The notes below the pieces were generated by a model, which was not told the origin of the DNA, made no database searches, and saw only the letters and a program-made list of their open reading frames with translations. DNA of 64,000 nt from Malacoplasma iowae (GTDB lineage: Bacteria; Bacillota_I; Bacilli_A; Mycoplasmatales; Mycoplasmoidaceae): positions 682,001 to 746,000 of the forward strand of contig NZ_LR215023.1 in the NCBI RefSeq assembly GCF_900660615.1, given 5' to 3'. Shown here in pieces: positions 21,001-31,884 of this stretch (position 1 is the first letter of the stretch; each line of letters opens with the position of its first letter). The position numbers and the translations under genes were made by a program.

Positions 21001-21489
21001 ATAGAAATCATACTGTATTTCTGTTGGTAATCTATTAATATTTTCTCCATTTTCTTTTAAATCTTCTTCAGTTATATAAAAATAACCTCTTTTATGTATG
21101 TAGTGATAAAGACAAATTAGCAATTCTTCTTTTGAAAGTTTTTCCTTTAAACCTTTATATTTTATTTCAACAATAGGAACATTTCCTGTTTCGTTTACTA
21201 TTCCCTGTTCTAATATTTTTGCTAACTCATCTTGATCTGAAATAATATTATATTTAATTAGAAGTTTTATTAAATCATTTTTTCTTGTTTTTATTCTTCT
21301 AATTCTTCTTCTCATTGATCTATGACTTCTTCTAGCTTCATTTTCTAATTTACCATCCTTGGCATTAGCAGCATCTGGAAAAAGTCTAGAACCATAATCA
21401 ATCAAAACATTGTCTTCACGTAATATTGATCATCCTACAGATGAAACCCCTATATCAAGACCGATTGTTATTTTCTTTTTGTTTGACAT
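18061..21489 (-). CDS. cas9: Cas9 nuclease, type II-A, about 1142 aa
   Basis: RNA-guided DNA endonuclease in one frame of 1142 residues with many TGA Trp codons. RuvC-I: ITIGLDIGVSSVGWS (D12). Arg-rich bridge helix: RRSHRSMRRRIRRIKTRKN (about 68-86). RuvC-II: NIAIELPRDKN (E538). HNH: YHEEHIIPYS..NKVL..N..KGN (H622). RuvC-III: HHGIDATILA (about 770-779). All RuvC residues are present. The HNH has EEH where most family members have (V/I)DH. The C-terminal 200 residues should hold the PAM-interacting domain. AAAGGA precedes the ATG, and TATAAT on the minus strand at 21532-21527 is a candidate -10 for the operon. The short length (below SpCas9) resembles other mycoplasma enzymes. Confidence 0.95.
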
Positions 21490-21633
21490 ATTTTCTTTAA
21501 TTCCTTTCGATAATTCACAACAATTAATTATAAATCATGCGGAAATAAAAATATTAAAATCTATTTAGTTTTAAATAAATTTTTGCAAATTTTTATTTTA
21601 AAGTATTTTATGAATTATATGACAATTAAAAAT

Positions 21634-23505
21634 TTAAGCACTTTGTTTTAAATGCTTTTTAAAATATTCTCTTAACTTTTCATCACATATATAAACAAAA
21701 GTGCCAAGTTGCCCTCTAGTAAGAAGTATTTTATAAACATTTTTTATTAAAGCATCAAGTTTTTTTCTATTGTTTTTTAACCCTTGCTTTCCCATTGCAT
21801 CAAAGTAATTATCATAATCACAAAATATGTTATTATCATCATCGATTTTTATATCTGGACCTATGATAACTCCGCAATAATCAAATTCTAAGCCTTGGCA
21901 TGTATGAACACAACCTATTTCTTTATTCATAAAATCTGTTTTTGCTCATTTAAGATCTTTTGCAAAATTTCAATAACCTTTATAATCGTGTTCTTCTATA
22001 TAAATGTCATATTGATTTCCCAATGCTAGTTGATCTCTATTTAAATCTTTAGTTTTTCATTTTCATGCATAGCCTGCAACTATTTTAGAATTAGTAAAAC
22101 CTTTGCTAATTTTTTCATCTATTAACTCGTTTATTTTATGAGGATTATCTACTAATTTAAACTCATATGAATCATTATCATCAATATAAAAATTTGCAGT
22201 TTCTCTTATTTGTAATGCATTATCAATAGAGTTTATATACCCACTTGATCCAGAGCATCTAAATTGAATATCTAATGTATATTTATTACCACTATAGATC
22301 TTTTTGTTAAATGCCATTGCAACTTCATTTATATTCTCATTAGTTCCTATATCATTATCTCTAATTACTTGATTTTCATCCACGAAAAATATTGTGTTTT
22401 TTGATGATTTAATAATGTCTTCAATTTGATTTTTACCTTTATACATATATGCTTTGTTTTTTAATCTATGAGCTTCATCAACTATAATTCAATCATATTT
22501 GTTTTTCTCACAATTATAGAAACTTGATGAACCAACAAATATTGATTTAAATAATTCATTTGACTTATTAGACTTAATAGAAGATGTCAAACACTCTCTA
22601 AATGCAGCATTTGGAGTTACATAAATTGCTGTTTTCTTTCTATTTATTAACTCCTTAAGCAAATTAATAGCAACAACTGATTTACCAGTTCCTGGATTCC
22701 CATTAATTATAAATACATTATTAGTTTCATCATATTTTTCAATTATATTTTCAAAAACTTCTTTTTGAGCTTCTAATAACATATATTCTTCATTATTTGG
22801 GTCATTAAGAACAGAGTTTAAAGAGTCTATTAGTTTTTTTGAAGGAACCATCTTACTATTTTCTATATTTCACAATATTTCTTTTCCTTTTCCTTTATTA
22901 ACCAAAGAAAAAATATCATTAGATAATTTGAGACTATCTTCACTAAAATAAATAGGAGATTCTATTATTGTTGTATATAGTTCTTGATTTAAAAGGTTTT
23001 TATTATCTGTTTGTTTTGCATTATGTAAATATGCTAATGATTTACCAAAAGCTTTTTTAGTGTGAACATATTCATTAAACATTTCCAAAGAATATAAATA
23101 GCTCTTACATTGATATGATGGGTGTAAAACATCTCTTTTTTTATTACCAACATATGTTAGCACTATATCTTGTTTATCACTATCTTCAGCTTTTTCTCAC
23201 TGTTTTAACTCTATTAAAATAAAATTTTTATGATTGTTTTCATCATGACCAAAAACCATAAAATCTATTCTCTTTGATGATTGTGGAATTTTATATTCTA
23301 TTGCAACGTATACATCATCTGGAAATTTGTTTATATTAAATATATTATTCATATACATTAAAGAATTTTTTCATGAATTAATTTCTGATTTATTGCTTTT
23401 TAAATTAAAACCCTTATTATGAAAATTTTTAAGTATCGAATCAACTATCCTATTGCTTAAAATATCATTTTTAAAATCTAATAAAGAATTTTCATAAATA
23501 ATCAT
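21634..23505 (-). CDS. DUF2075-type SF1 helicase with N-terminal PD-(D/E)XK-like nuclease
   Basis: 623 residues. The N-terminal domain shows KRIDFMVFG (D81) and FILIELKQW (E99, K101), the D..ExK arrangement of a PD-(D/E)XK nuclease. The C-terminal part is a P-loop helicase of the DUF2075 kind: Walker A GNPGTGKS (about 269-276), Walker B IIVDEAH (about 340-346), VHTCQGLEFDYCGVIIGPD (about 530) and LLTRG (arginine finger region). AGGAG precedes the ATG at 23505. It sits directly upstream of cas9 on the same strand, with 144 bp between. Such nuclease-helicases are frequent in defence islands. A role in anti-phage defence is inference. Confidence 0.82.
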
Positions 23506-23742
23506 AAATTCTCCTATCAATGTAATAATTAATAAAAATATCTTTTATATCTTAATTCATAAATAGATTACATAATAATAAAATTTTAATTTAAAAATTT
23601 AAGTTTTAATTAAATCTTGTTCTAACACGAATTAACAAATATTTAGAATAAATATATATCAAAGTTGTTTTTAAAATTTTTTAAAAAAATAATCCAATAT
23701 TTATAATTTACTTGTAATGTAAATTAAAAGGAATAATGAATT
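23506..23742. promoter_or_regulatory. Divergent intergenic promoter region
   Basis: 237 bp of AT-rich DNA between two divergent defence-like genes. Ribosome sites are seen on both sides (AGGAG for 23505, AAAGGA for 23743). No single convincing -35/-10 pair could be fixed. Confidence 0.4.
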
Positions 23743-25341
23743 ATGCATAAATTAAAGGTAAAAAAACTTCATATAAATTCTTTTAGAGCATTAAAGAATA
23801 TAAGTTTAAACTTTGATGATAATTACAATGAAATAACTGGTATGAATGGTACAGGAAAATCATCAATATTAGATGCTATAAGATATATGATTAGTCAGAA
23901 TGACATTAATAATAAGAAAATGATAAACACAAAAACAATTAATCCAAATCATAATAAATACAAAGATAGCGAATTACTTCCTAATATTGAACTTGTTTTA
24001 TTGTACGATGATAATGAATTAAAATTAGAAACTGACTCAAAAAACTGATATATCAATGGAATCAAACAAAGTAATAGATCAAGTTATTTGTCTTCTCTTT
24101 ATGAAAAATTAAGCATTCAACAAGATGATTTTTTAAGATCATTTAATCCTTTTATCATGGATTATTATTTATCAAGCGAAAGAAAAAACAATGAAAACAT
24201 TGAAATAAAAAATAACATCATAAACATAGCTAACATTTTAGAAAAAGAAAATAAAATAATAGAACCAAAAGAATACAATCAAATTTTAGAACAAATAGAA
24301 AATATAAAAGAAGAAAGAAAGTTTATATTAGATTCTATTAAAAAAAAAGAAAATGAAAAACAATGGTTTATCCAATATAACAATATAGAAAATATAAATG
24401 TTAATAATTTTGATATTGAAAAAGAAGAAAAACAACAAGTTGAAAAACTTCAAGAACTTAAAATTAAAGAATCAAAATTTGATCAAATAAATTTGGATAT
24501 AAATAATAAAGAAAGTGAATACACTTCAATTGACAATAGGATTAAAGAATTAGAAAGAAAACTTAATAAATTTAAAAATGGTGAATATGTAAATAAGCAA
24601 AATATTTCATCAAAAATAAAACTATCTGAAAAAATATTATTAATCATTTTATATTTTTTATTTATAATTCCTGGATTAATTTATAAAAAATACTTAATTA
24701 AAAAATATAACAACAATAATGATTTTCAAGATGAATTAATCATTAAAGAAATTAGAAATATCGAAAATGATATTAATGATCTAAAAAAAGAAAAAGACAG
24801 AATTGAAAAAGCAATTGATGATTTAAAAAATAATATTTTTTACAAAGATGTTGATGTAGCCAAAATAAGAAATGAAATCTTTACTCTTGAAAAATTGTTA
24901 AATAAAAATGAAATGAATGAAAAAATACTGGAACTAAAAAATATTGATAGTGACCTTGAGGAATTAAGAGAAGAATTAAAAACAATAGATTTCAATTTAA
25001 ACAAACAAGAAGAACACAAAAACAATATAAACAAAAAGACTAGTGCAATTATTAAAAAATATTTTCCTAATTTTGACGTAAGTTTATTCAATGATGAGAA
25101 AAATGATGAAGCACTAATAATAAAAAAAGATAATATACCTTTAAATTGTATGAATTATTCACAAAAAATGAATGTTATATTTGAATTAAATAATTTTTTA
25201 AAACATAAAAGAAACATTGAAGTTTTCTTTTTAATAGATGGTGGAGAATCTTTCAATAAAATAACATCAACAAATCAAGTTATAGTTGCAAAAGTAAATA
25301 ATGAAAAAGATTTAAAATTAAATGGTAAAAATATTTATTAA
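23743..25341 (+). CDS. SMC/RecN-like AAA ATPase with a membrane-helix insert
   Basis: 532 residues. The N-terminal head LHINSFRALKNISLNF and Walker A GMNGTGKSSILDAI (about 33-46) are typical of Rad50/RecF-like ATPases that sense DNA. Long Glu/Lys-rich coiled coils follow, and between the two halves of the coil lies one hydrophobic helix (ILLIILYFLFIIPGLIYK, about residue 300). The C-terminal head has VFFLIDGGESF, a Walker B-like strand. A membrane helix in an SMC-like coil is unusual. It overlaps the next gene by 20 bp, which implies translational coupling and joint function. Confidence 0.8.
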
Positions 25342-26092
25342 AGTTATTGAATCATCATCCCATGGCAATTGCATCGCTTTGTATGATGGCACATCATATT
25401 TAATACTTGATTTTGGAACTAATTATAAAAATATAGAAAAATTTTTACACGCAAATAACATTAATAACAAAAACATTTCATGTTGTTTGATTACTCATGC
25501 ACATAATGATCATGTTTGTGCAATGAAAGAAAAAATATCAGAAAATATTTTATATTATTCAACATATGAAACCAAAGAACATTTAAAACTTAAAATAGAC
25601 AATAAAAATGTATTAGATAACATTAAGCTAATTAATGATTATAATAAATGAATTAAAGTACCAAACTCTAATTGAAAATTTAAAGCATTTAAAACTATCC
25701 ACAACATAAGTGGTTCTGTTGGTTATATTGTAAAAAACAAAAATAAAAAATTATTATACTTTACAGACTCAGAATATTTTGAAAATAAACTATTTAAAAA
25801 AATGGATTGTTACATAGTTGAATCAAATTATGGAAATTCTAAGTTAAATACAAAAGCTGAAAACAAAAAACATTTTAACAACGAAAATCATATGTCAATT
25901 GATGATGCTGAAAAATTTTTAAAAAAATATTATTCAAAGAAAACTAAATTATTTATATTTTCACATATTTCTAAAAGTGGTTTAAAAGAAAAAACATACA
26001 TAAAAGATCTTGTAGTAATATTGCAACAAAAGGGTATAAATGCAAAATATATAGATCCATATAAAATAATGGATTTTAATGATGTTTTTTAA
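25322..26092 (+). CDS. Metallo-beta-lactamase-fold hydrolase
   Basis: 256 residues. It begins with KVIESSSHGNCIALYDG and ILDFGTNYKNIEKFL, as in YycJ-like MBL proteins, then the metal motif LITHAHNDH (H59, H61, D63, H64). TIHNISGSVGYI, YFTDSEYF and FIFSHISKSG supply the later His and Asp ligands. MBL proteins of this shape are often nucleases or phosphodiesterases. Start at 25322 lies inside the upstream ATPase gene in another frame. A likely ATPase-sensor plus nuclease-effector pair, by inference from coupling only. Confidence 0.8.
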
Positions 26093-26219
26093 ATATTTAT
26101 TTTTTATATAAATTTAACAGTTTTAAAATTAATCTTTTCATTAATTTATATTGTTTAAAATTAATATAAATTATAATTATTTAATCTATGTATTTTATTT
26201 ATATTGGGAGTTAAACAAA

Positions 26220-28031
26220 ATGAATCAAACTAGAAAAAACCAAACATTTGAATTAGAAAAATTAATTAAAACATTAGAAAACAAAGATTCTAAATCAATT
26301 GCAATAGTTGGAAAAATAAATAATAAAAAAACTAAAATAATTAATTCATTGCACCAATATATGTCAACTAATGAACCAACAAACAAAAAAGTACATACAA
26401 CTTTTTATAATTCATTAATAGAAGCAACAAAAAGAAAAAATTCTAAAAAGGTTGATGACGAACAAAACAATAATTCAGAAATATTAAATAAAGGTGTATA
26501 TAGTTTTAATGCTGAAATGATTCAGGAAACTATTGCAATGTGTCTAAGAGAGAACCTTAAGGTTGAGAATATGCATCCCTCTAAAGTTTTTAAAAAATTA
26601 TCAAATCGGTTTAAAAAGTGAAAACTTAATAGAATCAAAAAGAAATTAGATTATCTTGAAAAACATTGAGTTAAATCTGTTAATAACAACAAAATAAAAA
26701 CCATATTCCCAATCCTTACAACAATAACTACAATTGGAACATCAATTGGAACTCCAATTTTATCAATTGCACTATTAAGAAACAAAGAAATTATTGAAAC
26801 ATTTACTTATGCTGGTTATGTTGTTTTATTAGCTTTTTGTGGTCTTGCAATTATATCTGGTATAGTATCAGTTATTTTCTATTTAGTTAGTTCAATTATT
26901 GCTAGCAGATATGAACTAATATCTAAAAATCTACCTGATGGTTATAAAAAAATATTAGCTAAATATTTTATTTTGCCAACACAAACAAAAGAAAATACAA
27001 AACATTATTGAAAAAAAATTAAAATCACTAAAAATCAAAATTATTATTTAAATGAAATTTCATATACTGAAAAAAATTATTGAAGTAATTTAGATTTATT
27101 AATGATTCATAATGCACTAGGAAACAATGTTTGTTTTACTGTAACAATTTTAGAAAACTACCAAATGAAAAACATATTTAGTGATTCTTGAGGAAGTTCT
27201 TTAAATTATGCTGTATTTGATGTAAATAATTATAAAAATGGTTACAACAAAGAAAGAATCATAAATTTTATTTTAAGTAGAATGTCTAAAGACTTTGGTT
27301 TTGATTTTATTAGTTTATACAAAAAGAATGATCAATTTAAAAATTATATAGATGTTTTTTATGAGACAACAGATAATAATTTACAAGTATTAAACATACT
27401 AAATGTATTTAAAACTCACATATTAAAAAAAGTTGATAAAAAATATTTTGAAAAACATATAGATTTTTTTATTGATGTTTTATATATGTATTTAATTAAA
27501 AGCTTAGATTTCTATACTTTCGACTTATTAATTGATTCATTAGTTAATGAAATAAGAATTCCAAAAGATATTGATAGCAAATATAATTTATTTAAAATAG
27601 AAAATTTTTTCACAAAAAATCTATTAAAGTTTAAAGATAAAGCTTTACTATTAAACATTAATAATGTTAATAATGAAATATTTTTTAATGATAATAAAGC
27701 AAGTAGTCTAAAAACAAATGATGCTAAAAAAATATTAAAAGTTTTTTTAGAAAATAATGGTTTTAAACACAAAAAGAAAAAAATTGACGAAAACAAAAGT
27801 TTTGTAAATAACTCTGGTGATCTTTTATTAATTTTTGAATTAGAAATTAATGATGAGTCAGAAAATATTTTCGAGAAAATTGAACAATTAAAAATTATTG
27901 GGTTAAAACATAAAGCTTCTTATGTTATTATTGATTTTGGTTTTAATTTTATGGTTATGCAAAATAATTTAAATAATTTCCAAACAATTGCTTGATCTTG
28001 TTATGATGCACAGACAAAAAAACTAATGTAA
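26220..28031 (+). CDS. Large membrane protein, KAP-like in layout, function unknown
   Basis: 603 residues. GGGAG precedes the ATG at 26220. Near the start, SIAIVGKINNKKTKIINSLH occupies the place of a P-loop but lacks GxxxxGK[ST]. Two hydrophobic helices follow (about residues 165-230: IFPILTTITTIGTSIGTPIL; VVLLAFCGLAIISGIVSVIF). The rest is soluble and helical, and no Walker B DDLD is seen. A P-loop-like start with inserted membrane helices is the layout of KAP NTPases, but the motifs are degenerate, so this is only a suggestion. It follows the ATPase/MBL pair by 127 bp on the same strand and is probably part of the same unit. Confidence 0.6.
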
Positions 28032-28096
28032 AAATATAAAAATGGACTTGTTTAAATTTAAAAAAATTTTTGAATATTAAAATTATAAATACAATA

Positions 28097-28128
28097 AAAA
28101 AAATTCATAGTTTAAACTATGAATTTTT
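28097..28128. terminator. Bidirectional terminator
   Basis: Perfect hairpin of aaattcatagttt and aaactatgaattt flanked by A and T runs, between convergent genes ending at 28031 and 28147. Confidence 0.85.
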
Positions 28129-28146
28129 TACAACAAATTTATTTAA

Positions 28147-29640
28147 TTAAGCTACTGGAGATGGAACTGTTTCTGGAAGAACAAATTCAATGTCTTTGTA
28201 TTGAGATTCTTCACCATATTTTGCAGTTATAGCTTTTATCACATTATCTTTTAATTGTTCATGAGTTGAACCATCAGTTAATTTAACATTAACAATGTTA
28301 ATTTTTTTAACATTTGGGTATTTAGCAATGAATCCCATAATTTCTTGAGTAGCAGTCTCTAAACTAACATTTTCAGATGATGAAACTACAACTTCTTGAA
28401 CTTTTTGTCATCCACCACCTCAATCAAATCAATCATTTATTTGAGAGTCATTTGATGGTTTGCTTCCTATTGATTCATTTTGTGAATTTCCAAAGTTTCC
28501 ATCAGTTTTAACTTCAACATGAGCAATATAAAATCTACCTGTTCCATCGTTTAAAGGAGGAATATTAACATTATTGAATGATGTTACCTTTGTTCCTGTT
28601 AAGTCTCATGATGCAATATATCCACCAGGTACTAAACCTTGGAATGCACGTTCTTTAATTCTATATGTGTAAACATCATCAATTGCTTCTTGTAACTTAG
28701 GACTATTATTATCTATTGTAGAATCAGACAATTTAATTTCAGTAAATACTGATGAAGTATTATTCATAACAACATCTGAAATAATATTTGCTGATTTAGG
28801 GAAAATTAGTGGATCAATACTTTTTAATGAACTACCTAAATAAATTTCAATTTCTTGAAGTTCTGAAGGTAATTTTAAATCATTAATAGTATTTCTTTGA
28901 CCTAATAATGTTAATTTTTGAACTGATTCTGGTAATACTAATTTTGATAAATCTGTATCTTGGCTAATTCCTTTAATAGTTACAAATTGAATATCAGAAT
29001 TAGTTTTTAAGAAACTATTAATTGATTCAATTGATGTATCACTAAGTCCTAAATTGAATTGAACAGCACTAACTGTTTCTTGTTTTAATTGTTTGAAAAC
29101 TGTTTTTAACACAGCACTAGCATTATAAGAAAATTTTTCCCCATAATTTATAGATGGTGTTGAAATTTCTCAACCTCTATATATACCTTTTTGAATTTCA
29201 CTATATGTTCTTTCTGATGTGTAATAGTGTTCTTTTGTATCCAATATTGGCATCAAAGTTCTATTGTTATGGTACTCTGATGAACTATATCTTGATACAG
29301 TATCTCCACTTTCTAAATAAGTTTCAACATAACCTGATGTATATTTAGGAGTAATTGAATCCTTTCCTAAATTAATTTCTTTGTTATAAGTTCCAACAGG
29401 TTTAGTACCATCGCTAATAAATGCTTGTGTACTTATGTTTGAATTTTGTTGTACTACTGCTGAAAAAGTTAGTTTGTCACCAGTAACAACTGTTCCATTA
29501 GTTTTGTAATTAATATTTTCATTATTATTTACATTAACACTTGTATTTTGTGTATTTGTTGTAGCAACATATACACCTACTCCAGCACCCATAGCAATAA
29601 CACTTGCTGAAGTTAACAAGATTTTAAATTTTTTTTTCAT
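28147..29640 (-). CDS. Secreted or anchored surface protein with LRR-like segment
   Basis: 497 residues. It starts MKKKFKILLTSASVIAMGAG, a signal peptide or anchor without lipobox Cys. The middle (about 180-290) has repeated Leu-spaced strands (IQFVTIKGIS, VQKLTLLGQ, LQEIEIYLGSSLKSI) reminiscent of the leucine-rich repeats of BspA-like surface proteins. Several Trp are encoded by TGA (DWFDWGGGWQ). GAGAGG precedes the ATG. No enzymatic motif. It is probably exposed on the cell surface. Confidence 0.7.
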
Positions 29641-29715
29641 ATTTTATATCCTCTCTTGCTTTAATTGATTGTAACCGTTATTAAATATAAATCAACTATA
29701 CAAGCAAAAAAGAAA

Positions 29716-29759
29716 ATAAAATATCTTTAACAAAATTTTAGAAATTAAAGATATTTTAT
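29716..29759. repeat. Left target duplication of IS30 copy 3 (a terminator hairpin)
   Basis: 44 bp identical to 30922-30965. It contains an inverted repeat (aaaatatcttta and taaagatatttt) that was the fruK terminator. Confidence 0.9.
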
Positions 29760-30921
29760 GCTCGATTTACATGTGAAGTGCAACACTCAAAAAAGAGTGT
29801 GCACTTCATTTGTTTTGTTTGTAAGTGTTCACTAATAAAAAGATAATGAATATTAGGAGTGCTTATGAAAACTTATAAACATTTAACAAAAGAAGAAAGA
29901 TGCTTAATTTATTTTCTTTGAAATAAAGAAAAATATTCTATGAATAAGATTGCAAAAATCTTAAATAAAAACAAATCAACAATATCAAGAGAATTAAAAA
30001 GAAACACATCTTCAACAGGGATTTATTATTCATCAACTGCTCACAAAAAATACATTAGAAGAAAATCAAATTGTCATATGTTTTTTATGTTGAAGTACAA
30101 AAACTTCACAGATCTTTTTATTCAAAAATTTAATCCTAAATCTCATGGTGTAGAAGCTACAATTTTTTGAATAAAAGAAAACTATCCGTTAGTTAAAGTT
30201 CCAAGTGCTAGGCAAGTATTTAGATGAATCAATAGCAAGATTTGAAAGATACAAAGAAGAGATTGTTTAAGAAGAAAATATGTTAAAGGAAAAAGAAGAA
30301 AAATAGGTATATTTTCTAAAATTGATGGAAAATACTGCATTCCTTATAGTCTAAGACCAGAAAAGATAAACAATAGAAAAGAATTTGGACATTGAGAAGC
30401 TGATCTAATAGTTAGTAAAAGGCAAAGTGGTTATTACCACTTATTGACATTAGTGGAAAGAAAAACAAGGTTGGCAATTATTAGAAAAATAAAAGGGAAG
30501 AACGCTAGATCAATGATGGCTAAAATGTATACCATTATTCGAGATGAAAAACTCCCAATAAAAAGCATTACTGTTGATAATGGGTTAGAGTTTCAAATGA
30601 TGGGAATAACTGCAAAACAATTCAACTTTAAAGTTTATTATTGCCAACCTTATTCTTCATTCCAAAGAGGGTCCAACGAGAACATAAATGGGATAGTTAG
30701 AAGATGATATAAAAAAGGAACTGACTTCAGTTTAGTAAGTGAAGATAAAATAAAAACTCTTGAATGAAAAGTAAACAACATCCCAAGAAAAATGTTTGGT
30801 TATAAAACAGCTTACCAAATGTATCAAGAAAATATTTAAAACAAAAAAACTCTCAACTTATATTTCAAAGTCGAGAGTTTAATGTAACATTGAAGTGTTG
30901 CACTTCACATGTCAGTTAGGG
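29760..30921 (+). mobile_element. IS30-family (IS1630-like) element, copy 3
   Basis: 1162 bp. The left end has one change (cgatttacatg). It is inserted exactly at the fruK terminator, leaving one hairpin on each side. Confidence 0.93.
29865..30839 (+). CDS. IS30-family transposase, copy 3
   Basis: 324 residues, the same protein as in copies 4-6 by the segments compared, with intact HWEADLI, VDNGLEF and E-containing SNENINGIVRR. It points towards the 3' end of fruK, which is on the other strand. Confidence 0.92.
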
Positions 30922-30965
30922 ATAAAATATCTTTAACAAAATTTTAGAAATTAAAGATATTTTAT
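30922..30965 (-). terminator. fruK terminator, right copy of the IS30 copy 3 duplication
   Basis: Hairpin of aaaatatcttta and taaagatatttt just after the fruK stop. Identical to 29716-29759. Confidence 0.82.
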
Positions 30966-30969
30966 TTTA

Positions 30970-31884
30970 TTAAATGTTTTTATATATTTTTATTTTGTTT
31001 TTAAATTTATCAATATCTTCATTTTTTGCTAACCACATGCTGCATGAAGTTCCAATTGATAAAGAAGTGGCTTTTAAAAGTGAATCATAAACATTATTTG
31101 TATTCTTATACAAACACACAAAACTGCTAATCAATGTATCACCAGCACCAACAGTACTTTTAATACCTTGTATTTCATCTATTTTTACTTTATAAAAAGT
31201 GTTATTTTTAGTTAATAAATAACTACCATCTTTCCCATTAGAAACCATAACGTTCTTACATCCTAATGAAATTAATTTTTTCATTGAATTAAGAATATCA
31301 TTTTCACTATTAATTGTTATATTTAACATTCTCTGTAACTCATCAACATTAGGTTTAATGATAAATGGTTTATATTTTAAAACTTCTAAATTATTTTCTA
31401 AATCAACATCCAATACAAATTCAACATTGTTTTTATTTAAAGCATCCACAAGTTTTATAAGATGGTCTTGTTTACACACACCCATTATAAAAACTATGTC
31501 ATCTTTATTAAAACAACTTATAAAAGCTAGCAATTCATTAATTCTATTTTCAGATATGTTAGTTCTTGGACCATTTATTTCAAACGAATTATTATCACCA
31601 AAATATTTGACATTAATTCTTGTATTATCTTCTACTTCAAAATTTATTACTTCTAAATTTTCTTGTTTAAGTAAATCATAAAAAAAGTTTTTAGTTTTAC
31701 CTCCAGTAAAAGTTATCACTCTTGAATCAAAACCAATTCTTTTTAAAACAACAGAAGCATTTATACCTTTACCACCACAAAAAATATCAAAATCATTAAT
31801 TCTATTTAATCCATATGAATTAAATTCTTTATTACTTTTTATTACATAATCAATCGATGGAGAAAAAGTTATTGTATATATCAT
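30970..31884 (-). CDS. fruK: 1-phosphofructokinase
   Basis: 304 residues of the PfkB family. It converts fructose 1-phosphate from the fructose PTS and ATP to fructose 1,6-bisphosphate. Substrate motif FCGGKGINASVVLKRIG (about 35-51) and the catalytic STVGAGDTLISSF near residue 250 (Asp as base) are intact. The start lies inside the end of fruA, in a different frame (ATGA overlap in which the TGA reads as Trp for fruA). The operon is fruA-fruK. A terminator hairpin follows directly. Confidence 0.94.
   Translation of the reverse strand: MIYTITFSPSIDYVIKSNKEFNSYGLNRINDFDIFCGGKGINASVVLKRIGFDSRVITFTGGKTKNFFYDLLKQENLEVINFEVEDNTRINVKYFGDNNSFEINGPRTNISENRINELLAFISCFNKDDIVFIMGVCKQDHLIKLVDALNKNNVEFVLDVDLENNLEVLKYKPFIIKPNVDELQRMLNITINSENDILNSMKKLISLGCKNVMVSNGKDGSYLLTKNNTFYKVKIDEIQGIKSTVGAGDTLISSFVCLYKNTNNVYDSLLKATSLSIGTSCSMWLAKNEDIDKFKNKIKIYKNI

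Noticed and set aside
18061..21489. Cas9 seeming to be broken into five pieces
   Set aside because: All pieces are in one frame and are separated only by TGA, which is Trp in this organism.
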